DNA of 64,000 nucleotides from Kitagawia praeruptora (taxonomy: Eukaryota; Streptophyta; Magnoliopsida; Apiales; Apiaceae), in assembly GCA_037693485.1 (NCBI GenBank), contig CM075346.1, positions 12,677,501 through 12,741,500 on the forward strand, given 5' to 3'. The notes under the pieces were generated by a model that made no database searches, was not told where the DNA came from, and saw only the letters and a program-made list of their open reading frames with translations. Both the position numbers and the translations under genes were made by a program. This document shows positions 30,650 to 43,944 of the stretch, piece after piece. Position 1 is the stretch's first letter; every line of letters starts with the position of its first letter.

Positions 30650-31135
30650 ATTATTTTGAATATTCATTCGCATATATTTATTTGCTGAATATTATTTTAA
30701 TATTCATTCGAGCTTTAATTACTTAATGAATATTAGTTTCGAATATTCGTTTAGAGTTTGATTATTCAATGAGTAATTACTTTAATATTCTTGAAAATTT
30801 ATTTAATGAATATTATCGTGAATATTCATTTAAGATTTTATGTACTTGATGAATATTATTTTAAGATATTCATTCGAAGTTCTATTTACTTAAGGAATAT
30901 TGCTTCGAATATTCCTTTAAAGTTTGATTGCTAAAAGAATATTATTTGGATATTTATTTAGAATATTATTTATTAAATGAATATTATTTTCAAATATTCA
31001 TTTAAGGTTTGATTTATTTAGTGAATATTATTTTAAACATTTACTTGAGCTTAATTAATTAATGAATATTATTTTGAATATTCATTTAAAGAAGAGAGTT
31101 ATTTAGTAAATAATTCTATATATTCATTCGAGGAT
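30650..31135. repeat. About 42-bp tandem array in the E3 5' LTR
   Basis: About eleven degenerate units of the form GAATATTATTTTGAATATTC plus a spacer. Most units contain an AATATT..AATATT palindrome. Confidence 0.8.
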
Positions 31136-31395
31136 TACTTACGAGCAATATTATGATTTATTCGTGTTCCTTAATTATTAATGATTTAATAAATATTCTT
31201 GAAATATTGATTTAAATTCTTTTAAGTTCTTTTTATGATGATTCATATTATTCAAAGATTATCTATCACCTTCAGATAAGGTGTAAAATATTTCGGAGTA
31301 TTTTATGACTATTCTTATCAAGGGGAGGTTCCCAAACTTTATTTTCATTTAAATCTATCTTAAAGAAGATTTAAATACTCGCTCAACTTCCAAAC

Positions 31396-31404
31396 ATATA
31401 TAAG
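31396..31404 (+). promoter_or_regulatory. TATA box candidate in the E3 5' LTR
   Basis: ATATATAAG followed by GGGACC. The second copy is at 42032-42040. This would leave a U3 of about 3.7 kb. Confidence 0.5.
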
Positions 31405-32645
31405 GGGACCTCACTTGAGATATGTTATTTATTGGACTGCCCGGTCCTATACTTGCTAAACTATCTTGTTACTCACATCTTGATTCTTTCAAACCTCGAT
31501 ATGAATCTTTTTGGTTACCTCCTCAACGCTCGAGGGGTAAGAATTGATGGAACAAGTTTATATCCATTAACAAGCATCAGCTTGGAAAATATTGGTGATT
31601 TTTCCTTTCCAAATAGATACGACTACTTTGTGGAGTCCTATCAACAAGTAATATACTTGGGGAAAGGGGGAGGAACTTTACGTTTTAAAGTTATGGATAT
31701 GAAATGAACTAGGAGATGCATAAGTGACCCAGTGGCGCCGGTCCAGCAAATGGCCCAACCGTTGGCCGGGGGGTTCCAGAGGGCGGTAGACAAGTAAATC
31801 CGTCGGTGCTTCCTTCTACATGTAGTAAACAAGAGGTGGGGAGCATAACATGCGACTGATCATCGTGTAAATGCTATGTCTCCTGGCGCGTCAAACTCCA
31901 GTATTAGTTCATCTCTCAATGTTGGAAATTCCCTGCAACCTTATCATTATTGGCAGGTTTGAAAAGTGTTTGAATTGGAATTGCAATACTCTTCCTGCAA
32001 GTTCCTCTATTATGAAAAGTTGATAATATCTTGCTCATCTTTGACATAGCAGATATTTATTCAAAACAAATATATTTTGAGTTACCTTGTAACTTCATCT
32101 CATACCTTATGTTGGTACTACATCGTTAATGCATGGCATATGGTTTCAAAGATATTTTGGACTGTTATATATTATCACTGTTCAATTATATTTTTGGTGG
32201 GCTATTGCTCACCCTTGCTTTATTTATTTATATCACAACAACAGCTAGTTCAGATGGCCGTGCAAGGCGTACTCAGCATAGGCAGGTGTCAGCCGTCAGA
32301 GGATTAACCGCTGAGGTCATAGCTACCATTGCTAAGGATGCAGCCTCTGGTAGGTTAGTTGTTAGCATTTGTACATCAAATGTATTTATATATATATGAC
32401 ATATACCAATGGATGGCAAAGAGCATGTAATTGTAAAATTGTAATTCTTTGGGTTGTAAGAACTCAATCTTGTGATTAATAATATTGATGGTTACTCTGA
32501 TTTCATCTCTGGGACTATAACGGGTGTGTTTTATGATGTTGTTCTGGGTCACAAGGTTGTAATTTAAATTATGTTGGTTTTATGGATGGATATTGAGACC
32601 GTAATGACCAGATCCCTGACCCTGGATCTGGGGGTGTTACAGAAA

Positions 32646-32656
32646 TGGTATCAGAG
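32646..32656 (+). other. E3 primer-binding site
   Basis: TGGTATCAGAG, four bases after the 5' LTR, matching initiator tRNA-Met. Confidence 0.85.
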
Positions 32657-33779
32657 AGTTACGTTATAAATCCCAGAGATGATGCGACGTTAAAACAATA
32701 AATTCACTAAGATAATAAGAACTCTTGCCAAGTTCATAGTCGGACTACTTAATGTAGTACTGACATATAAAACCCTTATGGGAACCCTAAAGTATCATGA
32801 TAGTAACTTAGCTCGTTCTTGTATCGACTAGTAAGGCGACAGACCTTGGGGATTACGAGGAGTAACACAATGATGCTTGTTTTGATACTGAAGATCGGAT
32901 TGTGGATTCGATAGAGTACCCTACTGAGGACCCAGAAGAGGTTCCAGCAGAGGAGGAGCATATTGATAAGTATAAGGAGTTTACACTTAAGGAAATGAGG
33001 GCTACAGCCAGAGAGACTGTAAGAATTAAGATATAGTGCTCAGAGGAATGAGCGTAAAGAGCTGTGATATTATTAATAGAATTAAAGAGGCATATTGGAT
33101 TCATAGCCGGACTACCGGATGAAGTACCAGCAAGTAAGATAGATTTGAGGAATTACTTAAGATCTTATGTAAGGATAGATAAGAAACCTTGGAGACTTTC
33201 AGATTAATGAGAAAGGAGTTAGAACGATGCATGATTATCAAAGGTATTGATATAGGACGGGGAGCAGAACCCCTAGGAACAATTAAGACATAGGTGGCAA
33301 GTGCCATATCTTCGGATAAATGGATTAGTTTGAATATTGTCAATGGTAATTCGCCATGAGAAGACAGATTTCATAGGTTTTAATTTATGAAACCAAATTG
33401 AGATTGTTAAGGTGATTTTATTTAGGGAAATGCCCATCTTATAAATGGAGAAACTTAGAAAGTAAAGACATTGGGAAGTAATGGCCCGATTGGATAAGGT
33501 TATACAAGAGGAAAAGACCAGTGAGTTTGTGATAAACTCGTAACAAGACTATTGTCAGAGATTAAGTATAGGGTTATTTTAACTCAGTGGAATGAGGAAC
33601 CAGAGGCGTTAGATATATGTGGTTTAGGAGAATATTAAATTCTTTCTTTTCCTTGACTGGATTATAGTGGTTGCATTAGTTACTCCAATGCGGAATCATA
33701 AATGGATCGGGTAATACGATTAGTGGTTAAGAAATAACGGAAAATATTTTAGATGAGACCTAAAGGAGGTAAGTGTCTG

Positions 33780-34130
33780 CCAAGTTCTCTGAGTATGAGT
33801 TCGGGAAATTGAAGTTCCGTTATTAGGACATGCGATTAACAAGTGAGTAGTATTGGTGGACCCCGCCGATTTAAAGGCAGTTTCAGGCGAGAAAGGTCAA
33901 CCACACCAACAAAGGACTAAGAAGTTGAATAGGCAGAAAAAATGGGAGGAAATCTTCCTGGAGCTAAAAGATGAAATTGGTGACAACCCAACGTTGGCGT
34001 TGCCTAAATGGAAGAAGGAGAACATTGGGATATATTATGATGCATCTAATACCAGATTAGGCATTGTGCTTATATAGTACGGCAGCGTAATCTCGAATAC
34101 AATTGGACAACACGGTTCACCAGATTCGGA
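33780..34130 (+). pseudogene. Decayed Ty3/gypsy RT-RNase H fragment
   Basis: A CEF-like stretch near 33800 and VDPADLKAVS (33854-33880) match the C-terminal RT of gypsy pol (usual form VDPAKIEAV). NPTLALPKWKKENIGIYYDA and SNTRLGIVLI (about 33985-34074) match the start of gypsy RNase H (usual form LALPD..YTDASxxGLGAVL). The connecting segment with the usual FLGLAGYYRRF motif is missing, and a stop follows. This assigns E3 to Ty3/gypsy, perhaps a Tekay-like chromovirus. Confidence 0.65.
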
Positions 34131-37100
34131 TGACCTTGGTAGTGCCAATTCTGGGAAGTGACTGACCCCGATGGTAGTGTTCCTTCTTGAGACTAGTTGT
34201 TAAGTAGACTGGTATTCGGTAGTATCGACTATTAGGACAAACATGTATCGGGGAGGTACGGCATGCTTAGTTTGAAACTTTTGATTCCCCTTCTAGGGAC
34301 GATGTATATTTGGTTTCCTTCTAATGGTTAAACTCCCAACTTTATGTCAATCATTTCGCTACTGTAACTGTTTATGGTTCGACCAGCTCGGATGTTCATA
34401 GAAATATTCTTTGGGTATCGAAATGGATTTTCTTAATGTAACCAGTGGATGGATAGATTGACTGAAATTTCCCTAATCCTGGAAAGGAATTGGACAAAAT
34501 TTGGCAAACCTTGTCTTTCTGATTATCTGAATACATCACTGAAGAGAGTGGAAACTGAAGCAAACCCTATGAATTGGGTAAGGTAGCCGCTACACGGATT
34601 GGTAGATAGATCCCAATTATTACGATTGATTGTAGAGACAAAATTATGAAGTCGAGATTGGACGGAAAAAGGGAAATGTAATTAAGAAACAAGCCGGACT
34701 AAGAAAGTTCGGGATTGACTTAAATGAAAAGGTTGTTATGCCAGAAATGTTAAGCTTTGGTGGCACGTGAAATTGATAAGAGTAACTAGAAGAATAAAAG
34801 AAAAGTAAGGGTGACCGGAGATGGTACCGAGAAGTCGATTGAGACTTATATGGAGTGAAGTTTTGAAAAGATCAAAAGGTATCAAGTAGAAGGCACTATG
34901 CCAACAATTGCTAGAAAAGTAATGCTATTAGCCGACCCCTAAATTCACATATTTTAGTGTGGCCAGTTGGGGCCAAGTCACTAAGGATTGTCAAGTGACT
35001 AATCCAGCAATGTAAGGACAAAGCGGGGTGCTTCTAACAAAGTGCCAACCGCAAGAACTTTTGATGAAGAATGAATTGAGATACATGATGATGGACTTTA
35101 TAAAAACCCTAGATGTATTAGGCACTAAGAGATTCACGTTGAACATGACCAATATCTTCCAGAACATCCTTGTTACCATTACCAAGTTCTGTAAAAAAGA
35201 CAGAAAGACATACGTTGTCTTTTGGGAAAGTCATATAGACTGACATTCATTTAAAAGGAGAGGTAACATTAAGCTACCTATAGATTATCAAGATTGGAAT
35301 GATTGAAAAGAGACCCTTATTATGGATATATGATTAAATTGCCAAGTACAGGATGTAAGTATTCCTTGAAAATGGAATTGAGGATAGAATGTCCATAGAT
35401 TAATACGAACCCTGGGGGATGCACAAAGGATAGCATTACCCCTAATATAGACATTGTGAAATCAGACGATATAAGTTGAATCGACCAAGGTATCAATAAC
35501 CTGTAAGGATTTGTGGAAAGGAGTCTTTAAAAGTACATAGACAGAATTGTTATCAAATTGATTAATAATGTTTGATATACCCTGTAACCAGGAGATACAG
35601 GAAGAATGATGAGGATGGCCTAAGAAACCTTACAAGGGAAGAGGTAATATTCTGAACTTCAAAAGGGAAGTTTGGTAAGGAATGTATGACATAGTAACAA
35701 TAAGGCCAGATGAAGCATGTGTGAAATCATGAAAAAGTATGGATTGAACCAATAAGGTTGAGATTATCCTAAAACAAGAAGGGATTTAAGTAAGGAAATA
35801 TCCTAGGTATGATTGGGAGTACCGATAGTAAAGTTCACACTAGAAAGGTGGAAGCAATGACATTTGGAAAAGACTGATAGATGCTTTCTCTCATTCAGCA
35901 GAATTTAAGGGAGAATGCTTCCACCCTGAGTTGGAATAGATCCAGAAAGCATTGATCTCAAGAAATTATTACAATCAGGAAAGGCCAACGAGGTGGCCGA
36001 CACTTTAAGTATAGGGGAGTAAGTATAAATGCTCATACCAAAGAAATAGAATGATAATGTAAGGACCTTGATGGTCATAATGTGGTAGAGGAAATTACAT
36101 TCCGTCTAATGATTTTGCCATGATCAACTATAAGAATAGTTTAAGTAAAGATTCGATTCCTGATGTTGCCAGTAGCACATTACCGACATTATGAGGCTCA
36201 ACGACAGGCCAGACCAAATTCCCCAAGAGACTCGCCTTTCCTTTGGAAATGTGGGGGGGAAGTTAAGTAACAAGGAATTGGTAGGAGATGACCCGAGACA
36301 GAGATGGTACAAATACTGATAAGCTAAATGGCATGATGATGAATGACAAGCAAGTTTATGTTGGTGTATTTCTGCGTAAACAAGATAGAGTACATGAAGT
36401 TAAAGATTCGTGATGCTGAAAGGTATCCCTGTATTAAGGATTATCAAGATTCGAAAGTGATTGAGTAAGACGCTGAGCTTCCAGTCTTCAATTAGAGATG
36501 TACGATTAAAAATCTCCTCAACCTATCATAGCTGCGATGCTTGAAGCTTCTCTGCAATTTTATCTGCTTCATGTAATATCTACGTCAAGTTCAGGAAGCA
36601 TTCCCTATGGATAGGGAATAGTGATTATTTTGTTTTCCTAGAGGATCTTGAATTGACAATTATGAAACCCGTACGTTTAGTTATTCAATCACTGCGTAAA
36701 CGATAAGCGATGGTGATCCTTCTGAGAAATTAGGTGGTAACGACTGTGGAAATGTCGAATTGAATCTAAGTTAGAGAAATCATCCAGGTTTATTTCGGAT
36801 GGTGTAATTTCTGGAACGACGGGATATTTGAAATGAAGAATTAGGTTATGATGGTTCATAAAATGATTATAGTAGAAATAAAGACAAGAGACTAATAGAG
36901 ATGGAAATAGAATTGGGAATTAATAAGAGAGTAAGATAGGCAGACTCATGAGAAGCTCCAGTAATGAAGCGAGAAGAGTATGGAATTGGCAAGGTAAGGG
37001 TATTGGCCAAAACGGAAAGTTGGAATTAGGAGCATGAATGACATACAAATTGACTCCTTTTAAGTTTGGAAAATCCGAGGAAATATGGAATAGTTTGATT

Positions 37101-38280
37101 GAGTAATAAAAGAGACTCATGGAATGAGAAAGTGAAATCTAGATGGTTGAACAAAGGAAAGTTTGACCACAAACGTGCCACGTATATTGAATAAAGGTAA
37201 CACGTGTTCCCCTAATAAGATGACGGTGGAGTTCAATAACAGAAGTGAATGAGAACTAGATGATAAGATGGATGTGATTGATAAAGAAAAGAGTGGGAAA
37301 TAATTATGGAATGTGAAGCAAGAAATGTTATGAATGGATTGATGAATGGGTTTTTCCTAACGAGCACTCGGAATGACAACCTGATAGTGTTAGTATTATG
37401 AATATGAAAGATCCAGTTTCGTGGCGTGAAATGTCAGTTATAATAAAGCCAAGCGAGGAATCCAAGATTTAACCTGAAAGGTTGAAGGATTTTCCAAAAA
37501 GTAAGTGGTGCTAATATCAAGCAAGAGTATAGGTCCATAGAATGATGGACAGAGCAGCAAGGACATGTGATATGTGAGATTACGAAAAAGTAGTATTTAA
37601 TACGAATATGATTATTTTCTTCTCTAATAAACCTCTATAGTTCAGAGGTAAATTCTAAGTATGATATTTTGACAATCATGAAAACTTTCTTATATGATTC
37701 TTTGAAATTCGTTCCTTTTCTTCTCCCTTATTTATCTTCTTCTAAATTGAGAAGAACAACCCTTTAAGGAGGGGAGGTAATACTACGTGACTCTCTGTCT
37801 GTGTGATAGGAGTCTAAGTAGAATGCCATTAATTGTTTAATTGCTTGTCAAGTACTAAAGGCTGGCCCCCTTCTGTACTAGCTATGCAATATAACAAATG
37901 TTCGTTGATCACAGTGATTTCTCGATAAATTTTTTTACCACCTAAATATATATACATCGAGATTGCGAAGATTAAAGCGCTTAGGAATTGCAAAATTTCG
38001 AGTGAGGTTATCTCCGGACTTCGTAGCACGTTAGTGATACCGAAGTCACAACACGTACCAATAAGGTTAATAGTATAAGAACGGACAAGAGCGTATACCG
38101 GATGATGTGTTGTGCGAAAGTATCAAAGAATTGGTAGAACGGATAAAGGGTGTATTATAACACCAGTACGATGTGCTTTAGAAAGATTGGAATGTGTAAG
38201 GATCGACCAGAGAATTAGAAAGCGAAATAACCAACAAGTACCCAATTGTCTTCTACCTGATTCCGGGACGGAATCCTTTT

Positions 38281-38292
38281 AAGGAGGGGAGA
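38281..38292 (+). other. E3 polypurine tract
   Basis: AAGGAGGGGAGA, directly before the second LTR. Confidence 0.88.
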
Positions 38293-38293
38293 C

Positions 38294-41200
38294 TGTAAGA
38301 ACCCAGATTTTTGGGTAGAATTAAAAATTTTATTATGTATTGATGTAAGAGTGAATAGTGGTTACAACTACAAGGTAATACTGGTTTTAAGGAATGAATA
38401 ATGAAAGGATATAGATTCCAAGGTTGTATGTCCTGAAGAATGCTATTGGGTGATAACTTAGATTAGAATAATCTATCTCCTAGAAAGTTAAGATAAGATT
38501 CCCTAGAGAGAAATAAATACCCTCATGTCATCCAGATCGATATCGGTTGCAAGTACGGAGGTTCCATGAAAGAGTTAAGAAACGCTCGAGGAAGCACAAA
38601 GATATTTTCCAAGAACCAGGACTAAAAAGAGAATAAGTGATGAATAGTATTTTTGATGGAAATAAGAATATTATGAGACGACACTATATAGAAGTACCCG
38701 GAATGAATTTCTTAGTTCGTATTAGTGATCTGAGGGGAAAATAAGTGTATGTAAAGACTGTCGGATTCTGAAAAACAGCACTTTCATTTTCTCCGAGATT
38801 TTCCCTAGACACTGATAGATTAAGGATTTAATATTTAATATTTAAGGATTGAAATTCGAGAAATATTAAGAAAGATGGAGAATGGTATTATAATTATTAA
38901 GAAGGTTTTCGGTAAAACCCTAACTAGAAACGAATGAGTTATTCCCTCGAACGATCAATGAATTAAGCAATAAACGGACAAAGAATCAAGCAGTGGAAGC
39001 GAGGTGCATGCATGTGCAAGTGATAAATATCTAGAAACCAATTAGTTACATGAGCAACTAGCAAGATTAAGAAGCTAACTAGTACTTAGCATCCTTTTCT
39101 CATCCAACCACAAAAACAAGACACATGGCCATCAAAAATTCATCATCCATGACATAATAGCTTTAATAAAGCTACTTTATGAGATAATATCTCAATAATG
39201 CAAGATGAGAACAAGAGATTAGCCAAGCAAACAAAGCAACCAACTTCATTTCTCTCAAAAAGAAGCATTCGGCTTCTTCTTTAATTTCAAAACCAAAATC
39301 AAGCTTGCAACCATCATTTGATCTTGAAACTTTTATTGTGAGTCCTATATTTCATAAAAGTAATCTCCTAAAAATCCTAGCTTCAATCTCCTTTGTTTCC
39401 ATTTTCAAATAAATCCTTGAAGATGAGGGTGAATAGTGATTTTCAAGAACAAAACTCTTGGATCTTGATTTCTTGGATGATCTAAGCTTGGTTAAGGATG
39501 TACAAGGACTATACAAGGCTTAGCAAGGTCTTTACCCACTCCATGGAAGGTATAACTTTTCAAAACCCTAGCCCTTACTTTAAGAATATGTTTGTTCTTG
39601 ATGGATTTAAGTAGTTATGGTGTTAACATGGTTATAGGCATGATTATAAGCATGATTATGATTTGGTTTTAGTAAATGTTAAAAATAGTTTAGATGAACG
39701 GAAAGGCATTGCTTGGCCTCAGTTCATGGTTATATATCATGTATATGTTGGTTGGAGTGGATACCATGGTTATTGGAAGGTTTGGAATTTAGAAATATTC
39801 GATTTATAGCCGTCGTAATGCCGAAATTTCGTTAACCTTAAGAACACGAACTTGACAGTAGATGTAACTCACTGATTAGCTTCGATTTATGCCATGATAA
39901 GCTAGAGTATGTTATAAGCTTCGTTTTGATATAAAGATCGTATGAAATGGACTTACGGTTTAGGAGTTATGGTCTAATTCATAAAAGTGGTTCGAAACCG
40001 TAATCGGAAGTTTGTAACTGATATTGAACCCCTTTAATGTTGTTAAGTCAGTGGCGAATCTTGATAATTAAATATTAGAGGTCATAAGGAAGGCGTGAAA
40101 GAAAACCACAAGTAAAATGGATCGTTTTCCGATTTTATAAAAATGTTCGAATCGAGGTTAAGTGCGAAGAAACCACTTTTTGGAGGTAGCACTATTCACC
40201 AAAACGCTCCTGCCCTGTTTTAGTGAAATCTGTAAAAATTAATCTTCTGATCTAAGTCCACTTTTGGGTTAGCTACCTTCTAGACATTCTCTAGATCATG
40301 TACGCGAAAACGGTGCGTCATTTGAGTTAACGGTTACCGAGTTATGAACGTTTTAGTGAAAGAGGTGTGAATAGTAAAGATCCGTAGTCGACCGAACTTC
40401 AAAAATACATTTCACCTATCTAGACCCGTGGCTTCGAATTGGAAATTTTTTGATAAATATTACAAATACCAAGGATGATTTTAGAAGCGGTTTCGTAATT
40501 AAATACGGTTCCAGTGATTTATTAAAAGTGTTGGAGTATGAGTCCCGGAATAGTAATTCTCAGGAAAGTCAACTCTAGAGGTACTACTTTGACCACCCAT
40601 TTGGGCTAGATTAAAAGAGGAATCTCGAGTCGACTAAAACATGAACTTGTTAAGAATTATCGAGACAACATATTGGTGCAAAGAACAAGGTTATAAATGA
40701 TTAAGTAAGATATACGAAAGATCCGACATTAAGGATGGGTTCGAGGTGTGTTTTGGACTAAACTTACCTGACTTAAGTTAAGTTATACTTAACCTTCGTA
40801 ATGTTAAGTAATTGACCTCGGTTATTGTGACTATTTATAGATCACTGGATTGACACGAGGCACACTACCCCTACAGGATTACCAGGCAAGTTTCCAATAC
40901 TTGGAACTGTTGTTGTGATAATATATATAATGATTGTTGTATACATATGCCATAGCATGCATGCCTACTTTCAAGTCTATTGATATGCTTGTTCCCTGAA
41001 TTGATATTGGCTTATAGACTAGATATGAATTATCAGTTATAAGCAGGATTGTTTTGCTAAGACCCTTAGTGAAGGCGTATGATATTCATTCTTTCAATAT
41101 AGACCGGGAGTCGGTATTTTGGGATATAGAGTTAGTCGTGGAAACCCGGAGGGATTCCAGTGACAGTTTATTTGAGGAATGTTATTTATGAACATTATTT

Positions 41201-43277
41201 ATATTTTCATAAAGTATTGAATACTTGGAAATTATTCGAGGAATGCTATTTGGATATTATCTCAATCGAGAGGTACTATATGAATATTATTTTGAATATT
41301 CATTCGCATATATTTATTTGCTGAATATTATTTTAATATTCATTCGAGCTTTAATTACTTAATGAATATTAGTTTCGAATATTCGTTTAGAGTTTGATTA
41401 TTCAATGAGTAATTACTTTAATATTCTTGGAAATTTATTTAATGAATATTATCGTGAATATTCATTTAAGATTTTATGTACTTGATGAATATTATTTTAA
41501 GATATTCATTCGAAGTTCTATTTACTTAAGGAATATTGCTTCGAATATTCCTTTAAAATTTGATTGCTAAAAGAATATTATTTGGATATTTATTTAGAAT
41601 ATTATTTATTAAATGAATATTATTTTCAAATATTCATTTAAGGTTTGATTTATTTAGTGAATATTATTTTAAACATTTACTTGAGCTTAATTAATTAATG
41701 AATATTATTTTGAATATTCATTTAAAGAAGAGAGTTATTTAGTAAATAATTCTATATATTCATTCGAGGATTACTTACGAGCAATATTATGATTTATTCG
41801 TGTTCCTTAATTATTAATGATTTAATAAATATTCTTGAAATATTGATTTAAATTCTTTTAAGTTCTTTTTATGATGATTCATATTATTCAAAGATTATCT
41901 ATCACCTTCAGATAAGGTGTAAAATATTTCGGAGTATTTTATGACTATTCTTATCAAGGGGAGGTTTCCAAACTTTATTTTCATTTAAATCTATCTTAAA
42001 GAAGATTTAAATACTCGCTCAACTTCCAAACATATATAAGGGGACCTCACTTGAGATATGTTATTTATTGGACTGCCCGGTCCTATACTTGCTAAACTAT
42101 CTTGTTACTCACATCTTGATTCTTTCAAACATCGATATGAATCTTTTTGGTTACCTCCTCAATGCTCGAGGGGTAAGAATTGATGGAACAAGTTTATATC
42201 CATTAACAAGCATCAGCTTGGAAAATATTGGTGATTTTTCCTTTCCAAATAGATACGACTACTTTGTGGAGTCCTATCAACAAGTAATATACTTGGGGAA
42301 AGGGGGAGGAACTTTACGTTTTAAAGTTATGGATGTGAAATGAACTAGGAGATGCATAAGTGACCCAGTGGCGCCGGTCCAGCAAATTGCCCAACCGTTG
42401 GCCGGGGGGTTCCAGAGGGCGGTAGACAAGTAAATCCGTCGGTGCTTCCTTCTACATGTAGTAAACAAGAGGTGGGGAGCATAACATGCGACTGATCATC
42501 ATGTAAATGCTATGTCTCCTGGCGCGTCAAACTCCAGTATTAGTTCATCTCTCAATGTTGGAAATTCCCTGCAACCTTATCATTATTGGCAGGTTTGAAA
42601 AGTGTTTGAATTGGAATTGCAATACTCTTCCTGCAAGTTCCTCTATTATGAAAAGTTGATAATATCTTGCTCATCTTTGACATAGCAGATATTTATTCAA
42701 AACAAATATATTTTGAGTTACCTTGTAACTTCATCTCATACCTTATGTTGGTACTACATCGTTAATGCATGGCATATGGTTTCAAAGATATTTTGGACTG
42801 TTATATATTATCACTGTTCAATTATATTTTTGGTGGGCTATTGCTCACCCTTGCTTTATTTATTTATATCACAACAACAGCTAGTTCAGATGGCCGTGCA
42901 AGGCGTACTCAGCATAGGCAGGTGTCAGCCGTCAGAGGATTAACCGCTGAGGTCATAGCTACCATTGCTAAGGATGCAGCCTCTGGTAGGTTAGTTGTTA
43001 GCATTTGTACATCAAATGTATTGATATATATATGACATATACCAATGGATGGCAAAGAGCATGTAATTGTAAAATTGTAATTCTTTGGGTTGTAAGAACT
43101 CAATCTTGTGATTAATAATATTGATGGTTACTCTGATTTCATCTCTAGGACTATAACAGGTGTGTTTTATGATGTTGTTCTGGGTCACAAGGTTGTAATT
43201 TAAATTATGTTGGTTTTATGGATGGATATTGAGACCGTAACGACCAGATCCCTGACCCTGGATCTGGGGGTGTTACA
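38294..43277 (+). repeat. E3 3' LTR (4984 bp)
   Basis: A near-identical copy of 27656-32641. The AATATT array is at about 41286-41771. Confidence 0.93.
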
Positions 43278-43282
43278 GGCAC
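43278..43282. repeat. Target-site duplication of E3, right
   Basis: GGCAC. Confidence 0.9.
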
Positions 43283-43474
43283 CCAATACAAAAAGTTGTT
43301 ATTTTTTTTACCCTCTATCCATCTAGCAAAAAAAAATTAATTTTTTTACTGTTCATGATGACGTCATGCTGATGTCAGCAGTGACATCATCATGAACAGT
43401 AAATTGTTTTTTAATTTTTATTTTTTGCTAGATGGATAGAGGGTAAAAAAATAACAACTTTTTGTATTGGGTGC
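43279..43474. repeat. Long hairpin core of foldback unit A
   Basis: GCACCCAATACAAAAAGTTG at the left pairs with CAACTTTTTGTATTGGGTGC at the right. TACCCTCTATCCATCTAGCA pairs with its inverse, and ACTGTTCATGATGACGTCAT pairs with an imperfect inverse around a short centre. About 196 bases form one hairpin. Confidence 0.9.
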
Positions 43475-43551
43475 ATGACGGAACTCTTATATTAGATTAG
43501 ATATGAGGTGTTCTTTATTGTTTGTTATATAAAGTGTTTGTTATGGAGTGC

Positions 43552-43554
<3 letters not shown>

Positions 43555-43587
<33 letters not shown>
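43555..43587. repeat. (TA)n between foldback units A and B
   Basis: A 33-base TA run; unit A ends before it and unit B starts after it. Confidence 0.95.
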
Positions 43588-43589
<2 letters not shown>

Positions 43590-43944
43590 AGTTGCTCAAG
43601 AGAAAACTATTTTTTGGAGAGAACCAAGAAACTTTTCTCATCCATTGATCTTTTATCAATCTGACGGTTCATGCTATTTCATCAAATATCCTAGAATCTA
43701 ATAAAAAGCATATGAAAGTAAACTAAATTACTCATTAATGAATGCAGATTTAAAATATTTCCTAAATTCTACTTGCCAATTTTAACAAGATTGTTCTTAT
43801 CTATTTTTCAATAAATTCAAAATCTTTTCATATATAATTGCATGGAATATCTAATCTTTTTTTTAAGGAAGTCAAATTTATTTATATTCATGTAATTACT
43901 ATAAAAGATATGTAACTTAATATAAAAACTTCTTTTTAACATGT

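Larger units (their letters stand above)
27656..32641 (+). repeat. E3 5' LTR (4986 bp)
   Basis: Begins TGTAAGAACCCAGATTTTTG and ends GGGGGTGTTACA. It contains an AATATT-rich tandem array, a TATA box near 31396 and no ORF with recognised homology. Confidence 0.93.
32642..38293 (+). other. E3 interior, decayed gypsy sequence
   Basis: Primer site TGGTATCAGAG at 32646-32656. A gag-like acidic stretch EDPEEVPAEEEHIDKYKEF lies at about 32928-32985. RT/RNase H remnants lie at 33780-34130. The rest has stops in all frames and no recognised domain; the polypurine tract closes it. Confidence 0.75.
27656..43277 (+). mobile_element. E3: LARD-like Ty3/gypsy-derived element with about 5-kb LTRs
   Basis: The element is 15,622 bp, with TGTAAGAACC..GTGTTACA LTRs of 4986 and 4984 bp, a tRNA-Met primer site, a polypurine tract and a GGCAC duplication. 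By eye I found 18 substitutions (15 transitions) and two 1-base deletions between the LTRs, about 99.6% identity. The 5652-bp interior has no long ORF, only decayed gypsy fragments. Recent insertion with a long-dead interior implies movement in trans. Confidence 0.92.
27568..43554. mobile_element. Foldback unit A (about 360 bp) split by E3
   Basis: The left arm GGACATTGCTCCATACAGAA and the right arm (inverse GTTGCACTCCATAACAAACA) share AACAAACAATAAAGAACACC. Both ends abut (TA)n. The inner arms ATGGCCCCGCC.. and the hairpin at 43279-43474 form the centre. E3 inserted into the GGGGCACC arm. Confidence 0.8.

Noticed and set aside
31432..31707. A 91-codon frame in both E3 LTRs, plus others at 31641, 32077 and 32133
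   Set aside because: The two copies agree only because LTRs are copies of each other. Starts are not ATG in a useful context and no homology is recognised.
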